Below are positions 46,221 to 59,718 of a DNA stretch of 64,000 bases, in pieces; within the stretch, counting starts at the first letter, position 1; each line of letters opens with the position of its first letter. The position numbers were made by a program, and so were the translations under genes. The stretch comes from Megalobrama amblycephala (Eukaryota > Chordata > Actinopteri > Cypriniformes > Xenocyprididae): positions 16,015,734 to 16,079,733 of the forward strand of contig NC_063049.1 in assembly GCF_018812025.1 (NCBI RefSeq). Direction: 5' to 3'. A model generated the notes under the pieces. That model saw only the letters and a program-made list of their open reading frames with translations. It had not been told where the DNA came from and did not search any database.

Positions 46221-46547
46221 TTGGAGCTTTAGCAGGTCTTTTCAATATGGTACTGTATCCCGCTCATTCCTCCATCAACACTCAACAACTCTTCTGGAAA
46301 AAGTGGTGCACACAACCAGAGGACAGACAGGATATTGTTGTTAAAAGTCACTGCAATCCTCAAGTCAAACATGGCTTAATTCCACTGCTTTGCAAAGCTT
46401 CAAGCTTCATAACTTAAATGTTGACTAACCCTGCTGAACAGACCAGCTTTAATGCCCATGCTGGTTTGGTGCTTCTCTGTTCACGAGTTAAATGTAACTG
46501 TTGAAGCAGAGCTCGCCTATAGGTATCCCTTCTGGTTTAGCTAGATA

Positions 46548-47784
46548 AAGGGTTAGTTCACCCCAAAATTAAAATTATCCCGTAATTTACTCACCCTCAA
46601 GACATCCTATATGACTTTCTTCTTTCAGTCAAACACAATCATAGTTATATTAAACAAATATTCTGGCTCTTCCAAGCTTTATAATGGTAGTGAATAGTAC
46701 CTGAGGGTGTATTCACACCTGGAAAGTCCACTAGTTTGCTTTGGTCCGGACCAAATACAATGTTGATTTTTTAATTTTTTTTTTGGTGTGGTTTGCTTTC
46801 ACACTGCCCTTTTTGCAAGTGAACCAAAAATTGTAAACAAAACCACACGTGTGCTAAGGTCATCCATTCATTGGACAGAAATTCAACTGTACCAGAGTTT
46901 GTTTGGAACCAGACCGAGACCACCTCTTCAGCTGGGTCTCGGTATGGTTGTTTGTTCCGGACCCGAGTGCGATTGCTGTATTCACACCTGCCCAAAAGAT
47001 CTGCACCAAGGGGGATACGAACTTGAGTTCGATTCAGTCGAACCAAACAAGACAGGTGTGAATAAACCCTGAGATTCTGAAGCCCAAAAAAGCACTTCCA
47101 TCCATCCATCATAAAAGTAATCCACACAGCTCCAGGGTGTTAATAAAGTGTTTTTGTAAGAAAAAATCCATAACTTTCCGGTAACGTTCGTCAGCGCATT
47201 CACGAGAGAGTCGAGTTCTGGCTTATGATAGGATGTAGGAGTAGCGTAAGCTTAGGTGAGAGTAGACATCTCTCGCAGTTCAAACATATAGGGCTAGGCA
47301 ACAAACTCAAGCTTCTTTTTAAAAACTCAAACTCAAATTTCTCTTTAAAAATTCTCGTTTCAGACTTCTAATTCATGACCGGTGTTTTGTTGTGCTCTAT
47401 CCTCTGCGCTTCCATGTTCGTCAACATGTCAGGTCAAAGTTCACTCTTCCGCTGGAATCGTCTCGTGTATGGAAGCCAGTGATTCTAGTTTATAAAGTTA
47501 TAAATATGGTTATTTTTCTTTAAAAAAACACATAGCTTCGCTTCTGAAGGGCTTTATTGACCCCTGGTGTCATATGGATTACTTTTATGATGGACGGATG
47601 TGCTTTTTTGGGTATCAAAAAATTGGTTACTATTCACTCCCATTATAAAGCTTGCAAGAGACAGAATATTTTTTAATATAATTCCGATTGTGTTTGACTG
47701 AAAGAAGATAGTCATACACTCCTAAGATGGCTTGAGGGTGAGTAAATTATGGGATAATTTTAATTTTTTGGGTGAACTAATCGT
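46548..47784. mobile_element. T2-like foldback element with nested MITE
   Basis: Ends agggttagttcacccc and the inverse of gggtgaactaatcgttt, with TTAA at 47785-47788 and a degenerate site on the left. Related to 62707-63599. Interrupted at 46705-47069 by a Harbinger-type MITE. Confidence 0.65.
46705..47069. mobile_element. Harbinger-type MITE, nested
   Basis: 365 nt with ends GGGTGTATTCACACCT and AGGTGTGAATAAACCC and a TGA on each side (46702-46704, 47070-47072). Interior tccggaccaaat phrases shared with 50492-51211. Confidence 0.75.
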
Positions 47785-47907
47785 TTAAGCAAACTTTTGG
47801 CGACCCCACTACACCAGTACCCAAAGTTACTAAATAGTGGTCTCTGGTAAATAGTTTGTGCAATATCTCAAACTACGAGTGATTTTTGGTTAGAATGGTT
47901 TCTTCCA

Positions 47908-48253
47908 ACACAGTAAAATCCCCAGAGTTAAATCAACTCTGCTCAGAGTACATATGGTCCCTCTCTAAATAGTGTTAAAATAACACTGAAGCAGAGTTAA
48001 AGTTAATGAGATAATTAATCAATTAATAAGGCTGTGGCTGGAAGTCAGTTGTAGTTCTTGTGTTTCACTTTTCTTCAGTGATTCTGCTTGTTAACAGCAG
48101 GTGTTCATCACTAATGCACAATCATCACTTAATTCATTGTTTAATTATCTCATTAACTTTAACTCTGCTTCAGTGTTACTTTAACACTATTTAGAGAAGG
48201 ACCATATGTACTCTGAGCAGAGTTGATTTAACTCTGGAGATTTTGCTGTGTAC
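47908..48253. mobile_element. Foldback MITE
   Basis: Ends acacagtaaaatccccagag and the inverse ctctggagattttgctgtgt. Arms pair over about 100 nt (agagtacatatggtcc with ggaccatatgtactct). Confidence 0.65.
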
Positions 48254-49816
48254 AGTGTTGATGACAGCTGGTTAGTCTGCTCTTGTTGTAACCATTACAA
48301 GAAGGTTGTTTTGAGTATGATCTACTTCATTTAAACCCATCACAAAACCTCTACCCAGAAAGCAACATACTGAGTGTTATATATTGCAGTAAATGTTTGT
48401 GTATGCAGCACAATTTGATTCGGCTCAAACTCACTCTTTGCCTCAGTAGTGAAGTCTGTGACAGATTAAAAAAGGCTGAAAAGATCCCTAACCATTTTCA
48501 ACCTAGTGAAGGCGTCAGCCAATTGGTTCATGACCTTCTCTTTTTTTTTTTTTGGCACACTCACTATTAAAGATCGTCTCCCACTGTGTGGACTGAAAAA
48601 TGTGTACTTGGTAATTGCGTCTTGTGCGGTATGCATTAGTATCAGTTGAATTAATTAAAATGATTAAATATTCATGAGCCCCATGTAGAGCATTTTTTTT
48701 TTCATCTCAGAAAGACTTACTGTGTGTACTTTTGTAAAGCTACAGTACCATGATGGACGACTAGGTTATTTTCTCATTCAGTGCATGTGCTTTTATATGA
48801 AAAAGTCCCAGCAGACTTCTGAAGTGACCGCAGTGTGACAGACCTGTGTATGACCTTTGATCAGGCCAAAATCAAATAAAAAGGCTCATCCCCTGCATTA
48901 CCACCTAACCAGTTTTTCTGATCAGGGATTACTCTTTTATACATAAACGACACACACATTCCACAAATCCCACTGCCAAACTGCCGGTGAGCAATGAAAG
49001 TTTAGGACATATGGGGATGAAATTACAGGCTGATCTGATATGGGTGTCACAGGGTTCACTGCTGCATAGCACTCCAACTCCTTAGTTCCACGTCACAGCT
49101 GGGATACTGGGAAGTGCAGCTTGACACAAGGTCACATAAGAGCATCATGGGGCCGTCTAGACTTTCCAGGAATTCAAATGTGTTGCAAAGGATGTTAACA
49201 CACAGCAACGGCAATCACAACATGGTCAACTTTCAAAGGCTCGCATGTTTTTAAAATTCCCAGGGATTTACATTTCTCTGTAAACTAAACACAGAGTCAG
49301 AGTGCACACATGTACAGTACAGACATTCTGTAGTTGCCTAAAAATGATCTTTAATGCCAGTGTTCTTTTATTAAATAATAGCATGCTAATGATAGCATGT
49401 GGAAATACAGTATATGTCACTGTTAATAGATAATGATTGTTAATGTATGTATATATATCCACTGTTTAAAAATATTTTATCAAATCAATTCATGTAACAT
49501 CTAATGTGACTGTTTTTGTTCAAATTAAATACATATTTTATTATTCATCAATTACGATCCTCTAATCTGAAAACAATTTTAAATTTTAAAAAAATAAAAG
49601 TTAATATTGTGCAATTTTATTAGAATTTAAAATAACTGTTTTCTATTTTAATATATTTTAAGATAATGGTTTGGTGGAGTTCTCTGATGTTAAATATCAA
49701 ATTAAATATCAACTATAGAGAACATTGTGCTTGTTACGTTTTTTGTCTTCAAACCAAACCTGGGTCTTCAGCCGACAAAGTTTAAATTCTGTCTGGCTAG
49801 CACACTTCCTATAATG
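48254..49816. other. Intergenic stretch, nothing assigned
   Basis: 1.5 kb with scattered poly-T runs. No supported gene or repeat ends. Confidence 0.45.
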
Positions 49817-50153
49817 TGGTCCCACTTTATATTAGGTGGCCTTAACTACTATTTAAATTAATCATTTGATACAATGCACTTATTGTGTACATACATGTTT
49901 TACATTGTACTTGTATTTTAAAAAATACCTGCATGTAAATACATCTGTAATTAATTTCTGTAATTACATTTATAATTACACTGTTGACACATCCCTTAAA
50001 CCTACCCATACCACCAAACCTGTCCCTAACCTTACCCGTATCCCACTTCAAAAGCAGCAAAAGTGTTTTGCAATACAATATGAACACAATAAGACCCTAC
50101 TTATTTTTTTTGATGTAAGTACACAGTAGTTAATGCCTCCTAAAGTGGGACAC
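49817..50153. repeat. TIR repeat (ggtcccactttat type)
   Basis: Begins ggtcccactttatattagg and ends cctaaagtgggaca, an imperfect inverse. Contains acccataccaccaaacctgt. A common fish repeat. Confidence 0.55.
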
Positions 50154-50491
50154 ATAATGTTTATGCGTTAAGTCAGTAGACGGAGAGTAGGCGGTCTTTT
50201 GCTCTTTTGACCACATGAGTGTTTACACTACGAGATTAATCAGGTCGAATGCGTTTTTGACTACCTCTGAAAGTGGTTGAAAGTGGACAAGCTCAAAACA
50301 TTTTACACCACATTTACACCTGTATTTAGCGTTTTCTACTTGTGATCAGAACCACCAAAACACATCTTAATACCAGGTGCCATAGAGGAGAGCTAAATTT
50401 TTCCATTTTGAACATAATCAGAATTATCAGCTAATAGGGTTAAATCAACATACTTCAGAAGCGTGAGTGTTTTCTACATACTGTAGTCTAA

Positions 50492-51211
50492 GGGTGCGTT
50501 CACACTTGTCATGTTTGGTTCGATTAAAACGGACCGTGCGATTGCTCTATTAGTGCGGTTCATTTGAACATATGTGAACGCTGCCATCCGAACCTTGGTG
50601 CGCACCAAACAAGCGGACCGAGACCGCTGAAAAGATGGGTCTCGGTCTGCTTCCAAACGAACTCTGGTGCGGTTCGAATGATATATGAACGCAACACGGA
50701 CCAAAGACATGTACCCGAACCAAAAACAGGAAGACGAGACCCTAAAAAGGACAGAATCCTCACGCATGTCGGTTTTTCTCATCATAGTCGCGAGTTTGCC
50801 CATCACAGGCATCAGACGCGCGTCTCCACGCAGCAGATCGTTTGTGTGTGTGACGGATGGATTCCCGCCGGTGTTTTGACTACTTTACACATTTTATAAG
50901 CTCTTCACGAGTTCCCAACTGGCCAAAATACCATCACATGCAGGCTACGCACACACAACGAGCGCATTTACCTCAGAAAACAGCATTGTTTTGGATGTTC
51001 GGTAAGTTCCGTCTCAAAATAGGCAATACGTCATAAAATCCGACCAATCACGTTGTGAATGTATCCCTGTGCCTTTTGGCTCGGTATCTTTTGATTCGGT
51101 GATAAAATTGCCAATCTGAACGCTAACTGGACCAGGACTAAATGTTTTTTTTTCTTCTTTGGTCCGGACCAAATGAACCAAACGAACCGAACTACAAGTG
51201 TGAACGCACCC
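50492..51211. mobile_element. Harbinger-type MITE
   Basis: 720 nt with ends GGGTGCGTTCACACTTGT and ACAAGTGTGAACGCACCC, and TAA on both sides (50489-50491, 51212-51214). The 3-nt TAA duplication and ends fit PIF/Harbinger. Non-coding. Confidence 0.8.
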
Positions 51212-51214
51212 TAA

Positions 51215-53080
51215 ATTGGGTTTCCACAGAGTTGTACCTTCACCGGTTGTAGAGATCTTTGATGGAATCATGTCCTCATGTTATGATATCAAAGACGTGA
51301 CATTCAACTTCTATGAAACAAATTAGAAGAGACAATAAATGACTATGAATTCACCAAGGTAGGTTCACTGCTTTCTGGCTGGAAGTGTAGATTAAGGCTG
51401 ATTAAAGCAAACTCTATATCACACTCAAGTGACTCTATGACACCTGGATAGGGGCCTGTAAGCAAATGGTCTGTTGTGTGTTACTCAATATATTTGAACG
51501 ACTAAACTGATCGATTTATTTATCCTTTTAAGGTCACATATATTAAATAATGACAAAACATGTTTAATGTTCTTTTTTTCTTTTCCAGAAGTTGTTAGAA
51601 GACACACAAAGTAAACATAACTTCATGCTCAAGCAAACAGAAGAAACAGTCAGCCTCAGTGTAAAAGTCGTGTGTGCAGCACACTGGCTTAGGCTAGTTT
51701 TTTTTTTTTTTTTTTTTTTTTTTGACATTTGTCTAATTTTTTAATAAATTCTGCAGGGAGAAAGCATGTCAATAGATGAAATGCCATGTATACATGACAC
51801 ATCAATATAAGAAGATCATCAGAAGAACTCATAATAAATATAATTAAAATGCAAAGATCAGCACTTGGTATAACATGCTATCAAAACCTCTATCTATCAT
51901 GTTAACAACTGACAAAGGCAAAGTGTGACAAATAGCACAGTTATAAAACATAACTTCATAAGTGTGCTACTGTTTGACGTCAAAAAAAAAAAAAAAAAAA
52001 AAAAAAAGCACCAAAGAGAGACTTTGTGAAACACAGTGATGCAAGATAAACCAGAGTGGTGTGTCAAGATCCCTATTGCTTAATGCTACAGTACACTAGA
52101 GAGTCAAACTCACACCTCTTTACAAAGGTGAAATATGATGACATCAAGTCAGATCAAGAGCGGCTGATATATTTTCTCTGTTTCAAAGCTTACTGAGCTG
52201 CCTTGTTGTTTACTGCCTACTTAGGTGCATTCAAGTGCAGCATTCTAAATGAAATAACTCATATGTAACTGATTTGCTCTCAGTGCTCTCATGCAAAATG
52301 CACAGGAGATTTGACTTTGAGTTTGCCGTTAGCATGTTGCTAAGCTAATGATTTGATACTTTAATAAGCACAGAAAGCGCATAAATATCAGGTAAGGTAG
52401 TAATTTTTTTAATTGAATGAATAAGTTAATTGACATTTTGCCTGCATTCTCCACCAGTTTGGATGACACCCATCCCCCCCGTCTTCTCTGTGAAGGATAT
52501 ATATGATATTGCTTTAATATTTGACTAAAAGAAGTTATCAGGTAAAGTACCAGTAGATGTGCGTAATATGCTGCCTATGTAGTCAATGTCACCAGTTAAC
52601 CACTGTTAATGTGTTTATCCACAGCGTGCTGTTTTGTTTGAACTGATTGCGTAAAAGATCTGCTATGATGTAAATAATTATATGAAAGCATGGGAAAGAA
52701 AACAAATTACCCTGATCTTTGATTCCAGCAAGGCTTTGTTGATTTACTGCTCTCTAGATAGGAATGAAGCAAGGTGTGGCAAGAGAAGGCATGGTTTAGA
52801 TTTACACACATGCAAACATGCACACACATTAAAGTAAACAGGTTTTAGGGCAGGGTGGGGCTCTTGGCCCAGGTGTAATGTGTCATGACTTTTCGGTGGT
52901 TACATTCCAAAATCATAACAATAACCTGCTCGTCTTTGAGTTGTTATGAATAGAAGATATAATCTATTACCACAAGGGAAGAGGAACAGAGAAGAGCAGA
53001 GAGTCACCGAAACTAGCAGACAGTGGAGACTGTCATCATTTTAAACAAAGAGCCATGGGTTAGTTGGAAGTGAGAGCTTA
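51215..53080. other. Intergenic stretch with homopolymer runs
   Basis: Poly-T at 51699-51723 and poly-A at 51982-52007. No supported coding region or RNA gene. Confidence 0.45.
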
Positions 53081-53085
53081 CAGTG

Positions 53086-53345
53086 GGGTCCAAAAGTCTG
53101 AGGCCACATTGAAAATCTGGGATTCAAAATCCAGTTTAAACCTGGAAATGAACAAAAACATTTTAGGATTTATTTCTAGGTCACTAATCAATTATTTCTG
53201 ACATTTGTAAAAACATGTGTTTTTCTTGCTTTTATTGAACCATAGAAGAAGACTGTTTACTCAAATTCCCACAATGGTGAACGTTGTTCCTGGAACAACA
53301 TTCCAATCATCCAATCAGATTTGAGGGGCAAAGTTACAGTTTATG
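53086..53345 (+). repeat. Tc1-type element left-end fragment
   Basis: Starts cagtggggtccaaaagtctg, a typical Tc1-like terminal sequence in fish. No matching right end follows. Confidence 0.5.
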
Positions 53346-53355
53346 TCAAGTTTAG

Positions 53356-53884
53356 GGGCTGTTTACACGACACTGTTTTCAACTAAAAACGGAAAACTTG
53401 TTCATTCACACGACAATGGCGTACTGAAAACGCGAACTTTTGAAAACGGGTTTCAAAGTGCAAGTTTTTGAAAATGCTACCGTTGTCATCTCTGTGTAAA
53501 CTGCAACTTTTGCGTACTATGTGTTTAGTCTATCCACCTTATTTTCAAAGCAAAGGCTAGGTGTTTTCTGTGAATGTGTGAGACTTCCGATTTATTAGCT
53601 GGTATAGGGGAATAATGAGAATATCAAAGTGCAGTAAACTGTAAAAATAAGGTGGATAGTCATGCACGTTTGCCGTGAATGCTCTGTAAAAGAATGCATA
53701 TGCACAGGCGCGTTGTCTTTCTTTACAAAGTGACATCGCCAACTACTTGTCTGGCATTTGTAATACAGCGGCTTTAGTTATTTCCGTGGATCCGTATGAA
53801 TGGGGATAGTTTTGATAACGTTGTCATCTGTACAAAGAAAAAAATGTTCAGTTTTTAGTACATTGTTGTCATGCAAACTTACCC
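53356..53884. repeat. TIR repeat (ctgtttacacgaca type)
   Basis: Begins ggctgtttacacgacactgt and ends attgttgtcatgcaaactta, an imperfect inverse. Contains aacgcgaacttttgaaaacg. Non-coding. Confidence 0.5.
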
Positions 53885-56508
53885 TAAAAAACCTGGTGTT
53901 TGGTGCTTCTACATCAGTGTTTAACAGGATATATTTGCTTTCCTGTGGGTGTGGATGTTTGTAATTAAGGCCCCAAATATACTCTTCTAGCTACACAAAC
54001 TTCAACTTTGTCAAAACGAAATTCATAATAAACAGAATTCCAATAGGGTCCTCGCACCACCGGTGCTCAGGCTCCACATTGCATTCTCAGCGTTGAAGCA
54101 TAATATTGTGGGAAGGTAAGCATGATTTTGCCAAGACACACATATTTTGTTGATCTTGGAACAACATTCCTGTCTGAAAATTTTGTATTAACACTATCCC
54201 TGCCCCTAAACCTAACCCTACCCATAACTTATCCTAAAATCAAAGGGAAATGATAGGTGAATAACAACATGTATTACATCTTCTATCTTTGTGTCCTTAG
54301 GAAGTTGTGTTCATCCTTTCATTTTAGTGAAACTGTATTCTTCATACAACCACATGAATTTCATAACTTCATAACACATACTGACAGCACGTGAGCTGAA
54401 AGAAAACTGTTAGTCCACCCACACAAAGTCCAGCTACAGACAAACAAATACATCCATCCATCCACTGAAGACAGAAATCCAGAAAGGAATGACTCTGGCA
54501 TCCATATTAATCACTAATTTGTGCCTCTTCAATGTCTATCGTTATGAATGTATTAATTTATGCAGAAAACTCTCCTTCTGAGTGTTTGCACACACTGAAA
54601 AAAATGGTGTAGAAACAATTTTCACTCTTCTAATAAATTTAATTTTCAAATTTCTAATGAATTTAATAAATAATTACAAAGAAACGCCAAGCACACAGTT
54701 AATTAAACTTAAATACTCATGAGCTTTATGTTGCCTTCACATTCAAATTTTTGTATAAAGAAGTTGCACATGAACTCCCCCCACATGAAGCTGTAATTAA
54801 GATGTATATTTTGATTTGGGATAAGTCATTAACTTCATCATCAAGTCATCATCTTGGAGTTTAAATGGTAGGTTTTATTCATTTTTCCAAATACTGAACC
54901 TTGTTTGCTTTTGTCGTTTTGGTCATTTATGTTTACATATAACAGTAACAGTTTAACAACAACAAATCCATTATAATCTGCAAGCTGACTAGCTAAATAG
55001 CCGAATAGAGTCTGCAAGCATGGGTTATGGCTATATTCTGCACATTTTTTTTGTTTTTCTTAGTTGAATGTGACTGTAAATAACATTTCTTTGTATTCTA
55101 TTGCTAGTATGTTCATGACTCTTTGTCTTAGTAGGATTTCCCTAAGAAATATGCTAGAATAAAGCACTAAAACATGACATTCCAGTAATTAGATTTCAGA
55201 AATGGGTAGTCGGATCATTTTGATAGCATGTGAAAGCAGCATTAATGTCAAGTCAGTGGAAAGTTCTCATTATTACCAGTTATACTGTTGGTAATGGGTA
55301 AAAAAGGCCATATGTGGTGTGCTGCTCTGACCTCAACCTCGTCACATTAAATCCAGCTATTAATGAGTGATGGTGCAATAATCCTCAACATTGTGTGACC
55401 ATAATACCACAGGAGACATTGTCCCGAGAAACAAGCTGGTCTCCATGGAAAGTATGATGCGTGTTTTGATAGGATTATGAGTGAGCTTCGGAAAAGGCTG
55501 TAACTCCTGGAAACCAGCCAATTGAAATTGAAGCCTGGTACATCAGCTTGAGGTAACATTAGGACACAAGCAGCTGATGAAAGATGGGAGCACCTCTGGA
55601 TCCAGAATTCTTGTTATCGCAACCCGATCCAAACATGAAATGGGGTGAAATAATGTGGCTTATACAACAAAATCACTGACTTTAGAGAGTCTAAACTTTT
55701 TATTCAGGAAGTCAAACAAATAGTACATTCAAGCCACCAAACATGGTGTGCTTCCCTCTTCCAATTCAGAGCCCAAAGCGTGTGGCACTTCTGCTCGTAC
55801 AAACCATTGAGAGGATGGAGAGGAGGATGAGCGGGGATGAGAACAGCGTGTGAAGCGGAGGAGTGCGGATGAATGGGGGAGCGGACACCCACGCAGACGT
55901 GTGGGGGATTTGAGTGGACGTCACAGGAACAGAGTGTGTGTGGGAGAGGAAAGGAAAAGAAAGTGGGCGTCTAGTAGGCTTGCTGCCACTGATGCTCTCA
56001 TATAGTGTGTTTCTTCACTCTGTTCCTTCTGTTTCTTACAACCAACCTCTGAATTGGGTCAAAATATAAATTCATTTTCAATTCATAACTTCTTTTCATG
56101 GTTAATGTATAAGTTGTTATATATAACGCAATATAGTTGTCGACGTAAAAGCATCACTGTTCCATCTGTGCTGATTTTAAATGGTTGCTGTGCGGTATGT
56201 GTCAGACGGACATCTTTGGCTGTTGTATTGCGTCTTGCTGTTTCTTTGGAGCCTTGTGGGAATTATGATAAAAATCCACCCAGTTTAATTACCATAAATC
56301 ATAACTGGTCTCTCCAAATGCGCAGTTCCAAATTTCCCCCTACTCTTTTGCGGGTAGCCCCGCCCATGACTAGTAACGATCTGCCCTTTTGGCAAATACC
56401 AACCTGAGTGAGCCGCAGCAGTCCACTATTTCTGTTGCTTTGCTATAGCAGCTGAAGATATGCAATGTCTACGGCATTACAAATATTCTGTTATTGGATG
56501 TACCAACG
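53885..56508. other. Intergenic stretch, no gene found
   Basis: 2.6 kb. The frames seen (for example 55704-55892) have no domain or splice support. Confidence 0.45.
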
Positions 56509-56516
56509 AACATAAG

Positions 56517-57307
56517 CAACCTGGTCTCATGGGAGAGACGTACCCGTGGGCACGTTTTCGTGAGATACAAAATTACGTACCGGCACGTACGTCTGGCCGC
56601 AGTTTCCGACAGAAACTAACACTAGAGGCCGGTAAAACGTCAATGAGCGCTTTGGCTCGTTTTCACACACGGTTTCGACGACGGCTGGGGTCGGATTATG
56701 GATTTGTAAAGCCTCGTTTTGATGTCTCCTCACGCAATATCACGTCACGACTTCAAAACGTTTCTTACCGGAGTGCCCGATTAGTAAACGAACGTACTTT
56801 GGACTTTCCGGCTCTACGCGTTTCACTTTTTTTGGCCGCAACCAAGCTTGCTCGGTAGCTTGGCCGATACGGAGTTGGACTTACGACGAGGAGTCGATTC
56901 CTTCACCCCCCCCCCCCGCCTGGGTACGAATCCCGTGAAAGGCGACTGACTGGGGCAAAAAAAAAAAAAAAAAAGAGATCTAAACGAGCTGAAAAACTGT
57001 ACACGATAGCGGACGCTTCTTACGTCATGTTTGCTTTTGTTAATGCCATCGGGTAGGTTTAGGCATAGCGTCGGCGGGACGTTATTTTTAACGAAACGGA
57101 GCGCAAATGTCAAATCGAGAACCGCGGCGATTCGTCTAAAAAGCAACGTCATAAAAACGTACTGCATTCACCCTATTATCTTCTCCGGCAAAAAAAAAAG
57201 GAACACGCTTTTAGCGCCTCTCAGTGGACATTTCGCAGCAAAACTGCAGCAATATGTACTCACTGGTACGTGCCCACGGGTACATTTTCGTCATGAGACC
57301 AGGTTGC
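56517..57307. mobile_element. TIR element with 7-8 bp target duplication
   Basis: 791 nt. Ends CAACCTGGTCTCATG and CATGAGACCAGGTTGC, with sub-terminal acccgtgggcacgt/acgtgcccacgggta. AACATAAG lies on both sides (56509-56516, 57308-57315). An 8-nt duplication suggests a hAT-type element. The 132-aa frame at 56460-56858 has no known domain. Confidence 0.75.
56850..56976 (+). repeat. tRNA-like sequence with poly-A tail (SINE-like)
   Basis: Has an A-box-like tagcttggccg (56856-56866), a B-box-like gggtacgaatccc (56922-56934), and an A run (56958-56975). A poly-C run sits between the boxes. It resembles a tRNA-derived SINE head; it is not a plausible functional tRNA. Confidence 0.45.
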
Positions 57308-57409
57308 AACATAAGAGTCTCTGTAGAGTCCCGGCATCTGATCCACTGAGGCCACCATGGCTGAATTTCATTTATGAAGTAAATGTACTGAAGCAAGTTG
57401 GTAGAGTGT

Positions 57410-57956
57410 TATATATTTGCGAAAATCTTTTTACGCCAGACTGCTTCACAAACGAGGGTCAGTTCAATGCTGGATTTGCACAAAAGATTAACATGATATG
57501 GTACATAACACGGTACATGATAGTCAATGAGTTGAATGAATCAATTTATCTCCACAACAACTACATAAATGTATCCACAAACCGTTCAGAAACATCCAGT
57601 TGCATTCTAAAAGTTGTAACTACTTCATCAGTGTCCGACTCCGGTTTGAACAATGTAAGGCTGAACACTTCTACTGACAATTTCTGACATTTTGGCTGCT
57701 TGAGATTCTCCAGTTTTGTTGTTGTTAAAGCACAAGCTGTTAAAACTCTGCCCTCTTCTGGAAAGGCGGCAGCAGCTTATTTGCATTTAAAGGGACACAC
57801 ACAAAACAGCATGTTTTGCTCACACCCAAATAGGGGACAATTTGGCAAGCTATAATAAATAATCTGTGCGGTATGTTGAGCAGAAAATTCACAGATACAT
57901 TCTGGGGACACCAAAGGCTTATATTACATTGTGAAAAGGGGCATAATATGTCCCCT
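57410..57956. repeat. Truncated copy of the 36 kb TTAA MITE
   Basis: Matches 36470-36988 and ends ggggcataatatgtcccc before TTAA (57957-57960). The left end is missing. Confidence 0.65.
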
Positions 57957-57960
57957 TTAA

Positions 57961-58587
57961 AGGTGCAGTAAACAATTTCTGAGAATCATTGTTGAACACT
58001 GCTGATATTTGAAATCAACCCAAACAAACACACCCCTCCCTTCATTGCTCCACCCCCAAAATGGACAAATACGCAAGAGTGGATGTCATAGCAGAAGCAA
58101 AGCAAAATAAAGCTTTGCAAAAAATAAAGCGAAGATGATAAACGAACGACAAGGAAAAACAAAAAATGAACATACAGTAGCTATATGAGCAAGAGTTCAT
58201 TGTTAGTCATCAGCAGCACACAAAACTCAAAAGTATGGAGTAGTTACAACACAACTTTGGCATCTGTTTTCAGGCCTTCCCGCTTAGGTCTCTCCAGAAC
58301 TGAAAAGCTTTTGTAATATTAAGTCAGGTCCTAACTCTTGCCTGATCGTAACCTTTCTTATTTTTTTTTTCCAGTGATATTCCTTGAGGTACAAAAGAGA
58401 CATTACAATAGAGACTTTTTCTCTTTTGTAATGTCTCTCAACCATCTTTCTTTCAACAGTCTTTCTTCAAATCTCCCTCTTGCTCACTCTTTCTCCTCCC
58501 CCATCATGTTGATTGGCTACAAGTTTGTTGTGGTGCTCGGTCCAATCCACTTTCATCAGAGTTTTTCAGAAATCACTTACTGCACCT
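57961..58587. mobile_element. TTAA-flanked foldback MITE
   Basis: 627 nt with ends AGGTGCAGTAAAC and the inverse of aGGTGCAGTAAGT, with TTAA at 57957-57960 and 58588-58591. It shares its left TTAA with the preceding MITE copy. Confidence 0.7.
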
Positions 58588-58591
58588 TTAA

Positions 58592-59716
58592 CTTATTCAA
58601 AATGTCCCAATTTGTTTTCTACAAGATAAAGTTATACTGTTTGAAGTGTCATGAGGGTGTGTAAATGATTTCATAATTATTAACTTGGCAAACTATCCCT
58701 TAAATGACTGGCACTGCTTCTCATTACTTAGACTGCGGATTCGACTCTCGAGACTCTGCATCTGCTGTCCTATAAGCTTTGTCCTCCATTCTGACTGGCT
58801 GATGTCTGATATTCAATGCATGAGTGTCTGCTTGAACCTCCTGTTATGCCACTACCATCAGATGGTTGGGGTGCCCATGCTTAACCAAATGTTGGGAAGC
58901 AGATGCACATGTACCACCGCACACACAAACACACACTTACAATGGTGAGACAGATGAACAGAGAACATAATCTATCTAGACGTGTGTGCGTGTGTGATAT
59001 TCTGAAGAATTTAGTTGTCCTCAACTAGAACATACATGGTGTACTTAACTGTAGTTTTGTACATTGCTGACGTAATGATTTTATGGAGCTGCCTTAATGT
59101 AAATATTCTCAGTGTAGCACTATTTCAGTGCATTTAGCATGCAAATAAAATTGATTTTTTTCATGTTTTTGTAATGAAATGGCATGTACAAAACTCTTCA
59201 GTGAATTCATCTTGAGACTTTTAAAGAAATATTCAGAATTTCTGTAGATCCGTGCTGGGAGATGCCCTGTATTTGGCAGTATGCATACTAATGTTACTTG
59301 AGGCTCTTTCAAGGTTACCATCCATCAAGAAAACCTTGGTTGTTGTTCAGTCGGTGCTCAGCCTTGCCCCTGACTGTGACCTCATTATCATTTCCAGGGT
59401 CAGGTCACAGAGCAAAGTCTAAAACAGGTCACGGTTCAAAGCAAAAACAACCATTCTGCTTCATGAGGGAAAGTAAACAAACCACATATGAATGTATATG
59501 GATAACATCAGGGTTCAAAATGAACATTTTTATGTAACCATTTTATGAGGTGGTGATTTCGTATGAATTTGTATGATGTGACATGTATGAAACATAAGCA
59601 GAACAAACATACAAATTCTTGGTGTTTAATTCATATAAATTCCTAAAACCTCATTCGAACGTTTTCATACAATCTCCTTGGGATGGACCGTCATGCTTAC
59701 TTTTTTCCTAAAATTG
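58592..59716. other. Intergenic stretch, nothing assigned
   Basis: 1.1 kb, with a CA-rich patch near 58918-58936. No gene or bounded repeat recognised. Confidence 0.45.
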
Positions 59717-59718
59717 TA

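Noticed and set aside
56460..56858. 132-aa frame as a gene
   Set aside because: It starts outside and ends inside a TIR repeat; no domain or splice context.
56850..56957. Functional tRNA gene
   Set aside because: A-box to B-box spacing is inflated by a poly-C run, no cloverleaf could be drawn by eye, and it ends in poly-A like a SINE.
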